Source of the DNA: Streptomyces sclerotialus
Lineage (GTDB): Bacteria > Actinomycetota > Actinomycetes > Streptomycetales > Streptomycetaceae
Reading direction: 5' to 3'
DNA length: 64,000 nucleotides
Assembly: GCF_040907265.1 (NCBI RefSeq)
Contig: NZ_JBFOHP010000002.1
Span: 5,890,001 to 5,954,000 of the forward strand
Shown piece after piece: positions 1-8,086 of the stretch; the first letter of the stretch is position 1, and every line of letters starts with the position of its first letter. Made by a program: the position numbers and the translations under genes. A model generated the notes under the pieces. It did no database searches and was not told the origin of the DNA. It saw only the letters and a program-made list of their open reading frames with translations.

Positions 1-274
1 GCGGAGAGCGCGGCGCGGATCGCCCCGGTGCCCGCGCCCTGGACGAGGGCGGCGTCCTCGGCCCCGAAGAAGTCGGCGAGTACGGCCTCCACTCCCGCGG
101 TCGTACGCGGCCGGCCCAGACCGGGCACGACTCCGGCGTCCGCCTCGAAGAGCCGCTCCCCTTCGAAGTGCCGTGCTACGCACTCCATCAGGCGGTACTG
201 CCGCGTGACGGCCTCCTCCAGCGGCACGGTCGGCAGTGGGAAGGTCTCGGGCAACAGGGATTCCCGTGCGGACA
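1..274 (-). CDS. yhfS: YhfS-like PLP-dependent enzyme, C-terminus beyond window edge
   Basis: The first 91 codons are present and the gene runs off the left edge. It starts with ATG at 274, three bases after the stop of the phosphotriesterase homologue, so the two are probably translationally coupled. The N-terminus reads MSARESLLPETFPLPTVPLE; further on, the segment AAFFGAED-like 'DFFGAEDAALVQGAGTGAIR' resembles the cofactor-phosphate-binding entry of fold-type I PLP enzymes. The assignment rests mainly on position: in E. coli, yhfS (a predicted PLP aminotransferase/lyase) is the neighbour of yhfT, yhfU and php. Substrate and reaction are unknown. The missing C-terminus prevents a check for the PLP lysine. 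Confidence 0.6.
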
Positions 275-276
275 TC

Positions 277-1218
277 TCAGGCCACCTCCTCCGTACGTGA
301 GCCGGTGAGGAAGCGGAGCGGATTGCGGCGGGTCATGAGGTCGATCACGTCGTCGTCCACTCCTGCCGCCCTGAGTCGCGGCAGGAACGAGCGGAACAGG
401 TGGCCGTACCCCTGGCCGCCTTCGTCCCGCAGATAGCCGTGCCGGGAGATGTCGCAGCTGAGCAGTGCCCGGTCGGCGTGCCCGGCCGCCAGCAGCGCGA
501 GCAGCAGCCGCAACCGGGTCGCGTCGCTCCGGTAGCTCTCCTTGCCCACCGTGTCGAAGGCGACGTACGCGCCCTGCTCCGCCAGGTCCCGGTGCACGGC
601 CGGGTCGTCCAGCAGGTCCTGGTGGCCGATGCAGATCCGGTGCGGTGGCAGGCCTTCGGCGGCGAGCAGCGCCAGCTGGGCGGGGCCGCCCCGGCCGAGC
701 TGTGCATGCGTGACCACGGACAGGCCGGTGGCCACGGCGGCCCGCGCGGCCGCCGTGAGCGTACGCGCCTCCGGTTCGCTCGGCCGGTCTCCGTGGCTCC
801 CGACCTCCCCTATGACGCCGGGGAGCACCCGCCCCGGCCCGATGCCTTCGGTGATCTCCCGCACCAGCGTGCCGGTCAGCTCCTCGACGCCGGCCCCGTC
901 GACCTCGGAAGGGTGGAACGGCTCGTAGTACCAGCCGGTGGCCGCCACGACCGGCACGCCGGAGGCCGCGGAGATCCGGGCGAGCGCCGCCACGTCGCGG
1001 CCCATGCCCCGGCAGGTCGGTTCGATGACCAGCGCGAGCCCGAACACTTCGCGCAGCTCGGCGAGTTCGGCCGTGACCGCGTCCGCGTGGCGGCCGTCGA
1101 GCACCGCTTCGCGTTCGCCGTCCCGGCGCAGGTCGAGCGCCAGGTGCTCGTGCGCGAGCACGGGGCCCCGTACGGCGGCGGGGGAGAGGGGACCGGTGAC
1201 GGTCCGGATGTCGTGCAT
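277..1218 (-). CDS. php: Phosphotriesterase homology protein (Php/YhfV-like)
   Basis: A 313-residue predicted metal-dependent hydrolase of the phosphotriesterase (amidohydrolase) family, which is the usual length. Visible metal-site elements in order: HEH near residue 24 (VLAHEHL), a glutamate in VIGEVG where family members carry a bridging acid, the histidine of VTHAQL, the histidine of IGHQD and the aspartate of CDISRHGY. In this family Php-type members often lack paraoxonase activity, so the substrate is not known. The gene lies between a YhfT-like membrane protein and a YhfS-like PLP enzyme on the same strand, as in the E. coli yhf operon. The ATG at 1218 is chosen because the HEH motif falls at the expected distance. 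Confidence 0.85.
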   Translation of the reverse strand: MHDIRTVTGPLSPAAVRGPVLAHEHLALDLRRDGEREAVLDGRHADAVTAELAELREVFGLALVIEPTCRGMGRDVAALARISAASGVPVVAATGWYYEPFHPSEVDGAGVEELTGTLVREITEGIGPGRVLPGVIGEVGSHGDRPSEPEARTLTAAARAAVATGLSVVTHAQLGRGGPAQLALLAAEGLPPHRICIGHQDLLDDPAVHRDLAEQGAYVAFDTVGKESYRSDATRLRLLLALLAAGHADRALLSCDISRHGYLRDEGGQGYGHLFRSFLPRLRAAGVDDDVIDLMTRRNPLRFLTGSRTEEVA

Positions 1219-1348
1219 GGTGCTGCCTTGCTTCCTTCCTGCCGGTGGGCCGCCCCCGAAGGGACAGGCCGTGGGCCTCTGGGACCTCGGCCTTTCGAGG
1301 GGGCTCGCGCCCCGTTCCGAACGCCGCCCGGGGCGCGTACGGACCGCC

Positions 1349-2716
1349 TCAGCTCTTGACGGGTATGAACAGGTCCAGCCAGTACAGGACGTTGAGGACG
1401 ATGCCGCCGACGATCACGGCGGCGGGTGCCGCGGCCATGCGGACCACGACCCGGCCCATCGCCTCGTTCAGCAGGTAGAGCCCGCCGACGATGAGGATGC
1501 CGAGGCCGCCGCCCATGGCGTCGGCCGCCATCAGCGAGCCGAAGAGGATGGCCAGCCGCAGTGATTCGCTGATCGCGCCGCGCAGGTGCTCCGAGGAGTC
1601 CCGGACCGACGGCAGCCTCCCCAGCACCCGGCCGATCCAGGAGAGCGCCAGTACCTCGGCGGCGAAGACCAGGGCCCCGCACATCAGCGCCAGCCAGGGG
1701 CTCGGCAGGAGATAGCCGATCGGGTAGACCAGGGTGAAACCGACGATGCCGTACGCGCCCGACGCCAGCGCCGTGGTGGCGATCAGCGGGACGAAGCCGA
1801 AGACGCGGTAGAAGTCCACCTGGGCCGCGCCGCTGTAGTCACCCTTGGCGATCAGGAAGCTGGTCGCCTCACCGCCGCCCAAGACGTGCATCTGTGCCAG
1901 CAGGCAGACCCCGGCACCCAGCAGCATGAACAGTGGCAGGTGCTTCCGGAGCCGGGTCGCGCTCGCGCTGAACAGCGAGGCCGTCGGATCGTCGTCGCCC
2001 GCCGCCTGCTCCGCTGTGCCGTCGCCGTTCGCGGCCCGTTCGGCCTGCTCCGCGCGGCGCTGCCGCAGGTCCTTGGAGACGGCGAACGCGATCAGCATCA
2101 GCACACCCACCGCCATGGCGACGGCTCCGGCGAAGACGTTCGGCCACAGCTTCATCGTGGCGACGACCAGGACCAGCTCCACCACGCCGGCGATGCCGCC
2201 GCGCAACGTGCCGAACTGCTTGGTGATGGCCAGCACCGGGAAGAGCGTGAAGAGGAAGAGGATCGGCGTCGACATCTGCTGCATCGCGGTGAGGAAGTCG
2301 ACCGGGAGGTCGTGCGCGAGGCTGTTGGCGCCGTTGAGCCCGAAGACGACGACCGCGCCCCAGGCAGCGCCGAGGACCGGCGCCAGCCACTTCTTCGGGG
2401 AAAGGATGCCGAGGATGTCGGTGGGCAGGAAGAGCAGCCACGGATTCAGCACTCCGGTGGAGAGCGCCATCGGCGCGCCCAGCCCGAAGATGAAGCCGGC
2501 GGAGAGCCCGAACGACACGGCCGTGGTGGCGCTGCGGGTCGTACGCCCCTGGATGAAGTCCAGCATGAAGGGGCGCACGCCGTCATTGAAGACGGCCAGG
2601 GCCAGATGCGAGACGAAGGCCGTCAGGGCGCAGAGGGCGATGACGGTCAGCTGCTGCGGCAGCGACAGGCCGAGATCTGTGCTGCCGGCGGCTGCGGCGG
2701 TGATGTTCCCACTCAC
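1349..2716 (-). CDS. yhfT: YhfT-like polytopic membrane protein
   Basis: A 455-residue membrane protein with about ten hydrophobic segments and a charged cytoplasmic loop near residues 220-255 (rich in R, E, A and D). The N-terminal stretch PFMLDFIQGR and the glycine-rich VSFGLSAGFIFGLG resemble transporter-like YhfT proteins. The start is GTG at 2716, preceded by GAGGAG seven bases upstream. It sits 27 bp downstream of the DUF2620 gene and 130 bp upstream of php, so it is probably in the same transcript. A transport role is plausible from topology and neighbours; the substrate is unknown. Confidence 0.75.
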   Translation of the reverse strand: MSGNITAAAAGSTDLGLSLPQQLTVIALCALTAFVSHLALAVFNDGVRPFMLDFIQGRTTRSATTAVSFGLSAGFIFGLGAPMALSTGVLNPWLLFLPTDILGILSPKKWLAPVLGAAWGAVVVFGLNGANSLAHDLPVDFLTAMQQMSTPILFLFTLFPVLAITKQFGTLRGGIAGVVELVLVVATMKLWPNVFAGAVAMAVGVLMLIAFAVSKDLRQRRAEQAERAANGDGTAEQAAGDDDPTASLFSASATRLRKHLPLFMLLGAGVCLLAQMHVLGGGEATSFLIAKGDYSGAAQVDFYRVFGFVPLIATTALASGAYGIVGFTLVYPIGYLLPSPWLALMCGALVFAAEVLALSWIGRVLGRLPSVRDSSEHLRGAISESLRLAILFGSLMAADAMGGGLGILIVGGLYLLNEAMGRVVVRMAAAPAAVIVGGIVLNVLYWLDLFIPVKS

Positions 2717-2743
2717 GGCTCACTCCTCGATGCCCGGTCCGGA

Positions 2744-3103
2744 TCAGGCGCCGTGAGCCGCGATGGCGCGGGCGACGACGGGGGTGACGGCGTCGATCTG
2801 GTCCATGCCGAAGCCGAAGACCTTCTTCCCGTCGCCGATGAGCGCGCTCACCTCGTCCTCGGTGGGGACGGAGCGGCCGAAGGTGTGGCAGGCGGCGCTG
2901 CCCATCAGGCCCAGCAGGACGCCGAGGGAGGCGCCGGCGCCGGTGTGGCAGGTGCCGAGGTAGTAATCGGCCTGCCCCGCGCGCAGCTTCATCGCCGCGT
3001 CCATGTCGCTGGAGACGGCGACATGGACGCCGTCCAGGGACAGTTTCTTCACTGTCTCGGCGACCTCGACCTTGCCGACACCGCCGGTGAGGATCCTCGT
3101 CAT
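2744..3103 (-). CDS. yhfU: DUF2620 family protein (YhfU-like)
   Basis: A 119-residue soluble protein starting MTRILTGGVGKVEVAETV, a small glycine-rich alpha/beta protein matching the DUF2620/YhfU family in length. It contains YYLGTCHTGAGASLG and a C-terminal ALIGDGKKVFGFGMDQID segment. No catalytic motif can be named. Its ATG overlaps the stop of the PRD protein by four bases (ATGA), indicating coupling. The family is found almost only in yhf-type clusters, which supports the identity; the function is unknown. Confidence 0.75.
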   Translation of the reverse strand: MTRILTGGVGKVEVAETVKKLSLDGVHVAVSSDMDAAMKLRAGQADYYLGTCHTGAGASLGVLLGLMGSAACHTFGRSVPTEDEVSALIGDGKKVFGFGMDQIDAVTPVVARAIAAHGA

Positions 3104-3486
3104 GGCACGTCCCTTCTGACTGCGTTCTTACGGAGCACGGCGAGGTGCATCGCCAGGAAGTTGATCTCGGAGGCGGGCAGTGCGGCGCCCAGCTCCCGCT
3201 CGGCGCGTAGGGAAACGACGCGGGCACGTGCGACGGCGTCGGGGTGGCCGGCGAGCTCCGCCGCCACCTCCTCGTCGGTGCGGAACTGTGCGACGGGTTC
3301 ACCGCTCAACAGCCGGGTGAGGGCCATCACGAGGTGGCTGGTGAGCATCCCGGCACTCTCCTCGGTGACCGTGTGCCCCTCGTCGGCCAGGGCGGCCAGC
3401 TCCTCCTCGACGAACCGTGTGACCTGCTGCGGTGCCTGTCCGCTGTCCCGGAAGAGCTGGATGCGGAGGGCGAGTCTGTCCTCCAT
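3100..3486 (-). CDS. yhfY: PRD domain protein (YhfY-like)
   Basis: A 128-residue protein made essentially of one PTS regulation domain. Conserved histidines are visible in TSHLVMALTRL (near residue 51) and NFLAMHLAVL (near residue 113), as in PRD modules that are phosphorylated by HPr/EII. There is no DNA-binding domain and no PTS gene nearby. The chosen ATG at 3486 has AAAGGACGG upstream; an in-frame extension to 3804 would read through the operator-like sequence and is not supported. It is probably a regulatory subunit of the yhf cluster, whose promoter region contains the 17-bp repeat at 3534-3550. Confidence 0.75.
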   Translation of the reverse strand: MEDRLALRIQLFRDSGQAPQQVTRFVEEELAALADEGHTVTEESAGMLTSHLVMALTRLLSGEPVAQFRTDEEVAAELAGHPDAVARARVVSLRAERELGAALPASEINFLAMHLAVLRKNAVRRDVP

Positions 3487-3533
3487 GGGCCGTCCTTTCC
3501 TCGCGATGCCTGAGGTGTCCGCGGTATCGACAG

Positions 3534-3550
3534 TAACCAGGATTCTGGAT
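3534..3550. promoter_or_regulatory. Candidate YhfZ operator, copy 1 (yhfY promoter side)
   Basis: The 17-mer TAACCAGGATTCTGGAT occurs 48 bp upstream of the yhfY start and again, without mismatch, at 4669-4685 upstream of yhfZ. Its core CCAG-GATT-CTGG is an inverted repeat. A second shared word, TCGAACGAGTG, follows both copies at spacings that differ by 10 bp. That it is an operator for the cluster's own GntR-like regulator is inference. Confidence 0.6.
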
Positions 3551-3718
3551 ATTGACGAGGGTCGGGAGCATTCTTTTTCGAACGAGTGACGGACTCTCGC
3601 TGTGGTTGACGAAGGCTCTCGTGGCGCGGGACGCGGCTGCGCCGAAGTCGCGGTCATGACCGCGGACGGGGCCGGGAGGGAACGCCGAGGCTGACCTCCG
3701 GCGCCCTCGCGTCGGAGA

Positions 3719-4657
3719 TCAGTACGACGGCATGCGCTCGCCGCGCAGTACTTCCTCCTGCAGATCGGTGACGACGGACAGGTCCAGCCCGTCCCGTACC
3801 GCACTCAGGGCTCCTGCTCCCTGCGCGCGCCCTATGAGCGCGGCGCTGGAGTTACGGAGGGACAGATCGCGGGTGAGCTCATCGCCCAGCGGCAGTACGT
3901 CGACGTCCGGCCCGAGGTGGTCCTGGGCCTCGTCGAGATTCCATACCGTGGCGTCCACCTCGCCACGTGCGAACAGGTCCCGCAGTTGCATGTATGACGA
4001 CTCCACCCATTGAATGTCGTCGCGTCCGTCGAACACGCGCCCGGCCAGCATCCGCAGGTCCTCCGACGCGGAGTCGACGGCCACCCGCAGTCCCGGCGTC
4101 TCCGGATCGACGCCGTGCCGCAGCAGCAGGCCGTGTGCGCCGACGTACGTGGCCGGACCGAGGTCGGCGACCAGCTCCAGGGGAAGCTCGTCGAGGAACC
4201 GGTCGGCGGCGAACCGGGAGAGTACGACCAGGTCGACCTTGCTCGCCAGCAGGGCTTCGACGCGGGTCGCCGCGCCCCGCATGAACGTGATGGCGAACGG
4301 GGCGCCGGCGTCCTCGAAGGCCGTCCGCAGGCCGGTGGCCAGGCCTTCGTACCGTCGTGAATAGGGGAGGGGCATGGCGGCGAGGAGGGTGCCGAGGCCC
4401 GACAGGCGCCACAGTATGGTGCGGTCGGCCCGCACGAGGAAGGTGCCGAGGTGGCCGCGGGCCACCGTCTCGATCGCGCCGGCCTCCTCCAGCAGCTGGA
4501 GGGCGGCCTGGACCGTGCCGTTGCCCACGCCGAGCTCCTCGGCGAAGTCCCGGACGCGCGGGAGCCGGGTGTCCTCCTCGTGATGGAGCAGCAGAACCGC
4601 GAGCTGACGGGCAGCCAGCCCGTTGCGCGTGAGGAACCGCTCGTCGACACTGTTCAC
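3719..4657 (-). CDS. yhfZ: YhfZ-like GntR-type transcriptional regulator
   Basis: About 312 residues. The N-terminal winged helix-turn-helix spans roughly residues 12-65 (LPRVRDFAEELGVGNGTVQA). It is followed by a large domain resembling a periplasmic-binding-protein fold, with the segments PFAITFMRGAATRVEALL and DLVVLSRFAADRFL, matching the E. coli YhfZ architecture. I chose GTG at 4657; the frame stays open to TTG 4693, but that start would place the 17-bp operator repeat inside the coding region. It heads the cluster, on the same strand as yhfY-yhfS. Autoregulation is likely because an operator-like repeat lies 12 bp upstream of the start. Confidence 0.75.
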   Translation of the reverse strand: MNSVDERFLTRNGLAARQLAVLLLHHEEDTRLPRVRDFAEELGVGNGTVQAALQLLEEAGAIETVARGHLGTFLVRADRTILWRLSGLGTLLAAMPLPYSRRYEGLATGLRTAFEDAGAPFAITFMRGAATRVEALLASKVDLVVLSRFAADRFLDELPLELVADLGPATYVGAHGLLLRHGVDPETPGLRVAVDSASEDLRMLAGRVFDGRDDIQWVESSYMQLRDLFARGEVDATVWNLDEAQDHLGPDVDVLPLGDELTRDLSLRNSSAALIGRAQGAGALSAVRDGLDLSVVTDLQEEVLRGERMPSY

Positions 4658-4668
4658 GCAAATGACAA

Positions 4669-4685
4669 TAACCAGGATTCTGGAT
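4669..4685. promoter_or_regulatory. Candidate YhfZ operator, copy 2 (yhfZ promoter side)
   Basis: Exact second copy of TAACCAGGATTCTGGAT, placed 12 bp upstream of the proposed yhfZ GTG start. The shared flank ATTTTG/ATATTG and the downstream TCGAACGAGTG word match the copy at 3534. The position close to the translation start suits a repressor site. Confidence 0.6.
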
Positions 4686-4877
4686 TTTGCCAAGGAGTTT
4701 CCTCGAACGAGTGGATGGGTGCGAGGCGGTGGCCGGTGTCACCGGTTCCCCGGTGGCGGACGTCATTCGCGGCACGCACGGCAGTCCGTCAACGCCTGGC
4801 CGTGGTGCATCGGCGAACGACGTCCGCTCCTTTCCCGCGACTGCGGTGGGGTACGGCGCGGTGGCAGGCCGACGCGC

Positions 4878-5777
4878 TCAGCGCGTCCGGGCGATCAGGT
4901 AGCGGAAGACGTTCGGCATCCAGACCGTACCGTCCGTGCGCTGGTACGGATGCAGGGCTTCCGACAGCTCCTTCTCCACCTGTGCGGGATCGGCGACCTC
5001 CAGCGCGGCATCGAACAGACCCGTCGACAGCAACCCGCGCATCGCACTCGGCAGGTCCGCGTATCCGAACGGGCAGGCGACCCGGCCCGAGCCGTCCGGC
5101 CGCAGTCCCACCCGCTCCGCCTGCTCCTCCAGGTCGTCCCGGCCGCTGGGGCGCCAGCCGCCCGTACCGGGCGAGGTCGTCCGGTCGAGGGAAAGGGAAG
5201 GATCCGCGAGCCGTTGCGCCACTCGGAGGACGCCGGCCGTCGCGCACCGCTCGACCGGGCCCCAGCCGCCCAGGACCACCGGGCTGCCGCGCTCGGCGAG
5301 AGCCGTCGCCGTCTGCAGGGCGGCTGCCAGCCCTTCGGTGCTGCTGGCGCAGCCCACCGGATGGAACGCCGTCACCATGTTGAAGCGGCGTTCGGGCCCT
5401 TCCATGCACTCCGGCCCGCCGTGCGCCAGGCGTGCGGCGAACGTTCCGGAGCCGGTGCCCGGTTCCGGGCCCGCTTCGGGTGTCAGCCGCTCGCGGGCCA
5501 GCCGCAGCCTGGGCTCGTCCACGTCCACGCCGCTGACCTGCGCCCCACGGGTGGCCGCCATGAGCAGGGCGAGACCTGAACCGCAACCCAGCGCCAGCAG
5601 GCGGGTGTGCGGACCGACGTCCAGGCGCTGGTACACGGCCTCATACAGCGGCACCAGCATCCGTTCCTGGATTTCGGCCCAGTCGCGGGCGCGAGCCCCC
5701 GAACCGGAGCCGTCCGGTGCCGGGTGACCGGAAGGGCCGGAACGCTGGAGGCCGTGCTGTACGAGCGTGGGTGTCAT
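4878..5777 (-). CDS. Class I SAM-dependent methyltransferase
   Basis: A 299-residue protein with the class I methyltransferase motif I LLALGCGSGLALLMAAT near residue 60 and an acidic strand end SGVDVDEPRL that would hold the ribose hydroxyls of SAM. A later FNMVTAFHPVG segment stands where motif IV is expected. The substrate is not recognisable. The ATG at 5777 has AGGGG eight bases upstream and is preferred over in-frame starts further up. It stands alone: the next gene upstream is divergent, 600 bp away, and the yhfZ promoter region lies downstream. Confidence 0.75.
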   Translation of the reverse strand: MTPTLVQHGLQRSGPSGHPAPDGSGSGARARDWAEIQERMLVPLYEAVYQRLDVGPHTRLLALGCGSGLALLMAATRGAQVSGVDVDEPRLRLARERLTPEAGPEPGTGSGTFAARLAHGGPECMEGPERRFNMVTAFHPVGCASSTEGLAAALQTATALAERGSPVVLGGWGPVERCATAGVLRVAQRLADPSLSLDRTTSPGTGGWRPSGRDDLEEQAERVGLRPDGSGRVACPFGYADLPSAMRGLLSTGLFDAALEVADPAQVEKELSEALHPYQRTDGTVWMPNVFRYLIARTR

Positions 5778-6379
5778 GGAAAGCGCCCCTATCCGCCGAG
5801 AGCCCGAGCTCAAGAAAACGATCTTCCGCCCCCGATTTGCTGCGCTGTGCCCCCCGATCCAGACAACCCCCCATCGATCCCAGAGTCCAGGGGTTGCGCC
5901 CGGTTGTCTACCGCGCGCCCCCGTTTGCGCCCTCCAGGCGCCACCCGGCCGGCGGCGGGGGCGGGAGCGGGCGCCGTCCGGCGCCGTTCACCCGCTCCGA
6001 CAGGCCTGTCACCCGGGTGGCGTACGCCCTCTCGTACCTCCGGCCGTAGGGCGTCCGGAACGCCGTGGACGGGGCGGCGCCGGGCGGTCGTGGCCGCCCG
6101 GGTAGCATCGCAGTGATCATCAGTCGACTCTGAGGCGAAGCGGCTCCTTCGGGGCCCGCGGGGTGCCGGACAGCGGGACGTCCACGGACCGTCCGCCCCT
6201 CGGGAGGCGCCGGACGTACATCGGGTACGGGCCGGCCGGGTTACCCGGTGCGCGCTTCCTCCGGAGAACTGCGCACCCGTCCTCCGCGCGGCGCATGACC
6301 GGAAACTGACCGGTACGTGCAAATTATTTGAGATGCCCCGGAATAGGAACACTGGGCGGTACCGGCTCGTTGTCACGAC
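5778..6379. other. Non-coding stretch between divergent genes
   Basis: About 600 bp separate the methyltransferase and the HEXXH protein, which diverge. No open frame here has a convincing start or family resemblance. The segment near 6320-6335 is unusually AT-rich for the window (AAATTATTTGAGA) and probably belongs to the promoter of the gene at 6380. Confidence 0.5.
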
Positions 6380-6967
6380 GTGAGCACGACACCTGTTCTC
6401 GCCGCCGAGCTGGCGCTCGCCTGGGCCGACATTCAACGGCACCATTCCGAGCTGCCGGACTTGGCCGCGCCCGAATCCCTGATCGGAGAGTCCTCGTCCG
6501 CCTGCGGCGCCGAGCTCTCCTTCGAACGGCTGCTCCATGAGGCAGTGCACGGCATCGCCGCGTCCCGCGGCGTCCGCGACACCTCACGTGCCGGTCGCTA
6601 CCACAACCGCCGATTCCTGGCGATCGCCGAGGAGCTGGGCCTGGACCACGCCGACGAGCCGCACCCCAGCAGCGGCTTCTCCCTGGTCACGCTCACCCCC
6701 GAAGCCAGAAGGCGGTACCGCCCCACCATCGAGCGGCTCGGCAGAGCCCTCAAGGCGCACACCGTCGCCACCGCGGCCGACAGCAGCCGGAGCTTCCGTG
6801 GCCCGGCGGCCCGGCACGGCTCCTCCGGTGGCGGCGTACGGGTCAAGGCCGTCTGCGACTGCGGGCGCAACGTAAGGGTCGTTCCCTCCGTGCTCGCCCA
6901 GGCCCCCATCATGTGCGGCGGCTGCGGCAAGCCGTTCCGCATCCCTGAGGTGGCCGCGGTCGGCTGA
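6380..6967 (+). CDS. SprT-like zinc protein with HEXXH motif and C-terminal zinc ribbon
   Basis: A 195-residue protein of unknown function. The helix SFERLLHEAVHGIAASRG (near residues 49-66) contains HEAVH, an HEXXH zinc-protease motif. The C-terminus contains a four-cysteine zinc ribbon, CDCGRN followed about 20 residues later by CGGCGKPF. This combination is typical of SprT-like metalloproteases. A basic Ser/Gly-rich linker separates the two parts. The start is GTG at 6380; no strong ribosome binding site is visible. It is followed by a GC-rich hairpin and then the rpsP operon, so it is probably a separate unit. Confidence 0.6.
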   Translation: MSTTPVLAAELALAWADIQRHHSELPDLAAPESLIGESSSACGAELSFERLLHEAVHGIAASRGVRDTSRAGRYHNRRFLAIAEELGLDHADEPHPSSGFSLVTLTPEARRRYRPTIERLGRALKAHTVATAADSSRSFRGPAARHGSSGGGVRVKAVCDCGRNVRVVPSVLAQAPIMCGGCGKPFRIPEVAAVG

Positions 6968-6979
6968 CCGCGACGTCCG

Positions 6980-7010
6980 GGCCGGCCGCCCGCAGTGCCG
7001 GCGGCCGGCC
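6980..7010 (+). terminator. GC-rich hairpin after the HEXXH protein gene
   Basis: GGCCGGCCGCC at 6980-6990 pairs perfectly with GGCGGCCGGCC at 7000-7010 over a 9-nt loop. It begins 12 bp after the stop codon. There is no U-tract, as is common for Streptomyces terminators. Confidence 0.5.
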
Positions 7011-7232
7011 GGGCCCGAGCGGGTGAGGCGCGGACCGGCCTGGTCAGGGCGGTGGTGAGGCGCCCGGGGTCAGCCGGCCCGCACGCGTATGGCACAATGA
7101 CTAGCTGTACTCGACAGCCGCACAGGACCCCTCTCTCCTCCGGCTGACGCGTCCATCGGGCACTCGGGTACCGCAACCCCACGTGGCATCTCGTTGTGCC
7201 CAACCACGTCAACACCAGGAGACACCACTCCC

Positions 7233-7676
7233 GTGGCAGTCAAGATCAAGCTGAAGCGTCTGGGCAAGATCCGTTCGCCTCACTACCGCATCGTCGTCGC
7301 CGACTCCCGTACCCGCCGTGACGGCCGGGCCATCGAGGAGATCGGCCTGTACCACCCGGTGCAGAACCCCTCGCGCATCGAGGTCGACTCCGAGCGTGTC
7401 CAGTACTGGCTGGGTGTCGGCGCGCAGCCGACCGAGCCCGTCATGGCCATCCTCAAGGTCACCGGCGACTGGCAGAAGTTCAAGGGTCTGCCGGCTCCGG
7501 CCCCGATGAAGGTCGCCGAGCCCAAGGCCGACAAGCGCGCCCTCTTCGAGGCCGCCGCCAAGGACGCCGGTGACGAGCCCAAGGGTGAGGCCATCACCCC
7601 CAAGGCCAAGAAGGCTGACAAGAAGGCGGACGAGGCCGAGGCCGAGACGGCCAAGTCCGAGTCGACCGAGGCCTGA
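7233..7676 (+). CDS. rpsP: 30S ribosomal protein S16
   Basis: Begins [20 protein letters not shown], diagnostic for S16, with the conserved [16 protein letters not shown] segment near residue 60. At 147 residues it is longer than the 80-90 residue bacterial core because of an Ala/Lys/Glu-rich tail, as in other actinobacteria. The start is GTG at 7233, with AGGAGA at 7217. It is the first gene of the rpsP-KH-rimM-trmD-rplS group, which links ribosome assembly and tRNA methylation. Confidence 0.97.
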   Translation: MAVKIKLKRLGKIRSPHYRIVVADSRTRRDGRAIEEIGLYHPVQNPSRIEVDSERVQYWLGVGAQPTEPVMAILKVTGDWQKFKGLPAPAPMKVAEPKADKRALFEAAAKDAGDEPKGEAITPKAKKADKKADEAEAETAKSESTEA

Positions 7677-7678
7677 GC

Positions 7679-7918
7679 ATGCTCGAGGAGGCTCTTGAGC
7701 ACCTCGTCAAAGGCATCGTTGACAACCCCGACGACGTGCAGGTCGCCTCGCGCAATCTGCGCCGCGGGCGCGTCCTGGAGGTCCGGGTCCACCCGGACGA
7801 CCTCGGCAAGGTGATCGGCCGTAACGGCCGCACCGCGCGCGCTCTGCGCACCGTCGTGGGTGCCCTCGGGGGCCGCGGCATCCGCGTCGACCTCGTCGAC
7901 GTGGACCAGGTCCGCTGA
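7679..7918 (+). CDS. khpA: KH-domain RNA-binding protein (KhpA-like)
   Basis: A 79-residue single type II KH domain. The RNA-binding GXXG loop is GRNG in DDLGKVIGRNGRTARALRT (near residues 41-59). The family binds RNA broadly and in other Gram-positives works with KhpB. It starts two bases after the rpsP stop, so it is coupled to S16. A very strong hairpin follows before rimM. Confidence 0.92.
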   Translation: MLEEALEHLVKGIVDNPDDVQVASRNLRRGRVLEVRVHPDDLGKVIGRNGRTARALRTVVGALGGRGIRVDLVDVDQVR

Positions 7919-7928
7919 GCATCGGAAC

Positions 7929-7976
7929 ACCGGCACGGGCCGGGGAGGGCTTCGGCCCGCCCCGGCCCGTGCCGGT
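7929..7976 (+). terminator. Long perfect hairpin between khpA and rimM
   Basis: A 17-bp perfect stem joins 7929-7945 with 7960-7976. Inside it a further 4-bp stem (GGGC/GCCC) closes a TTCG tetraloop at 7951-7954. Downstream is TTTGCGG, with no long U-tract. It could terminate most rpsP-khpA transcripts or act as an RNA stability barrier within the operon. Confidence 0.7.
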
Positions 7977-8086
7977 TTGCGGCGGCGTTCGGCCGGCCGC
8001 GACCATCAATTGAGGAATCACGATGGCGAGCACCGCCTCCGCGAGAGCGGCGGCGGATCAGCCGCAAGGAAAGGCAAGGCGCACTC

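Noticed and set aside
1..4713. The yhf cluster as a recent mobile island
   Set aside because: No integrase, transposase, tRNA or attachment-site repeat is visible, and GC content and codon choice look like the rest of the window.
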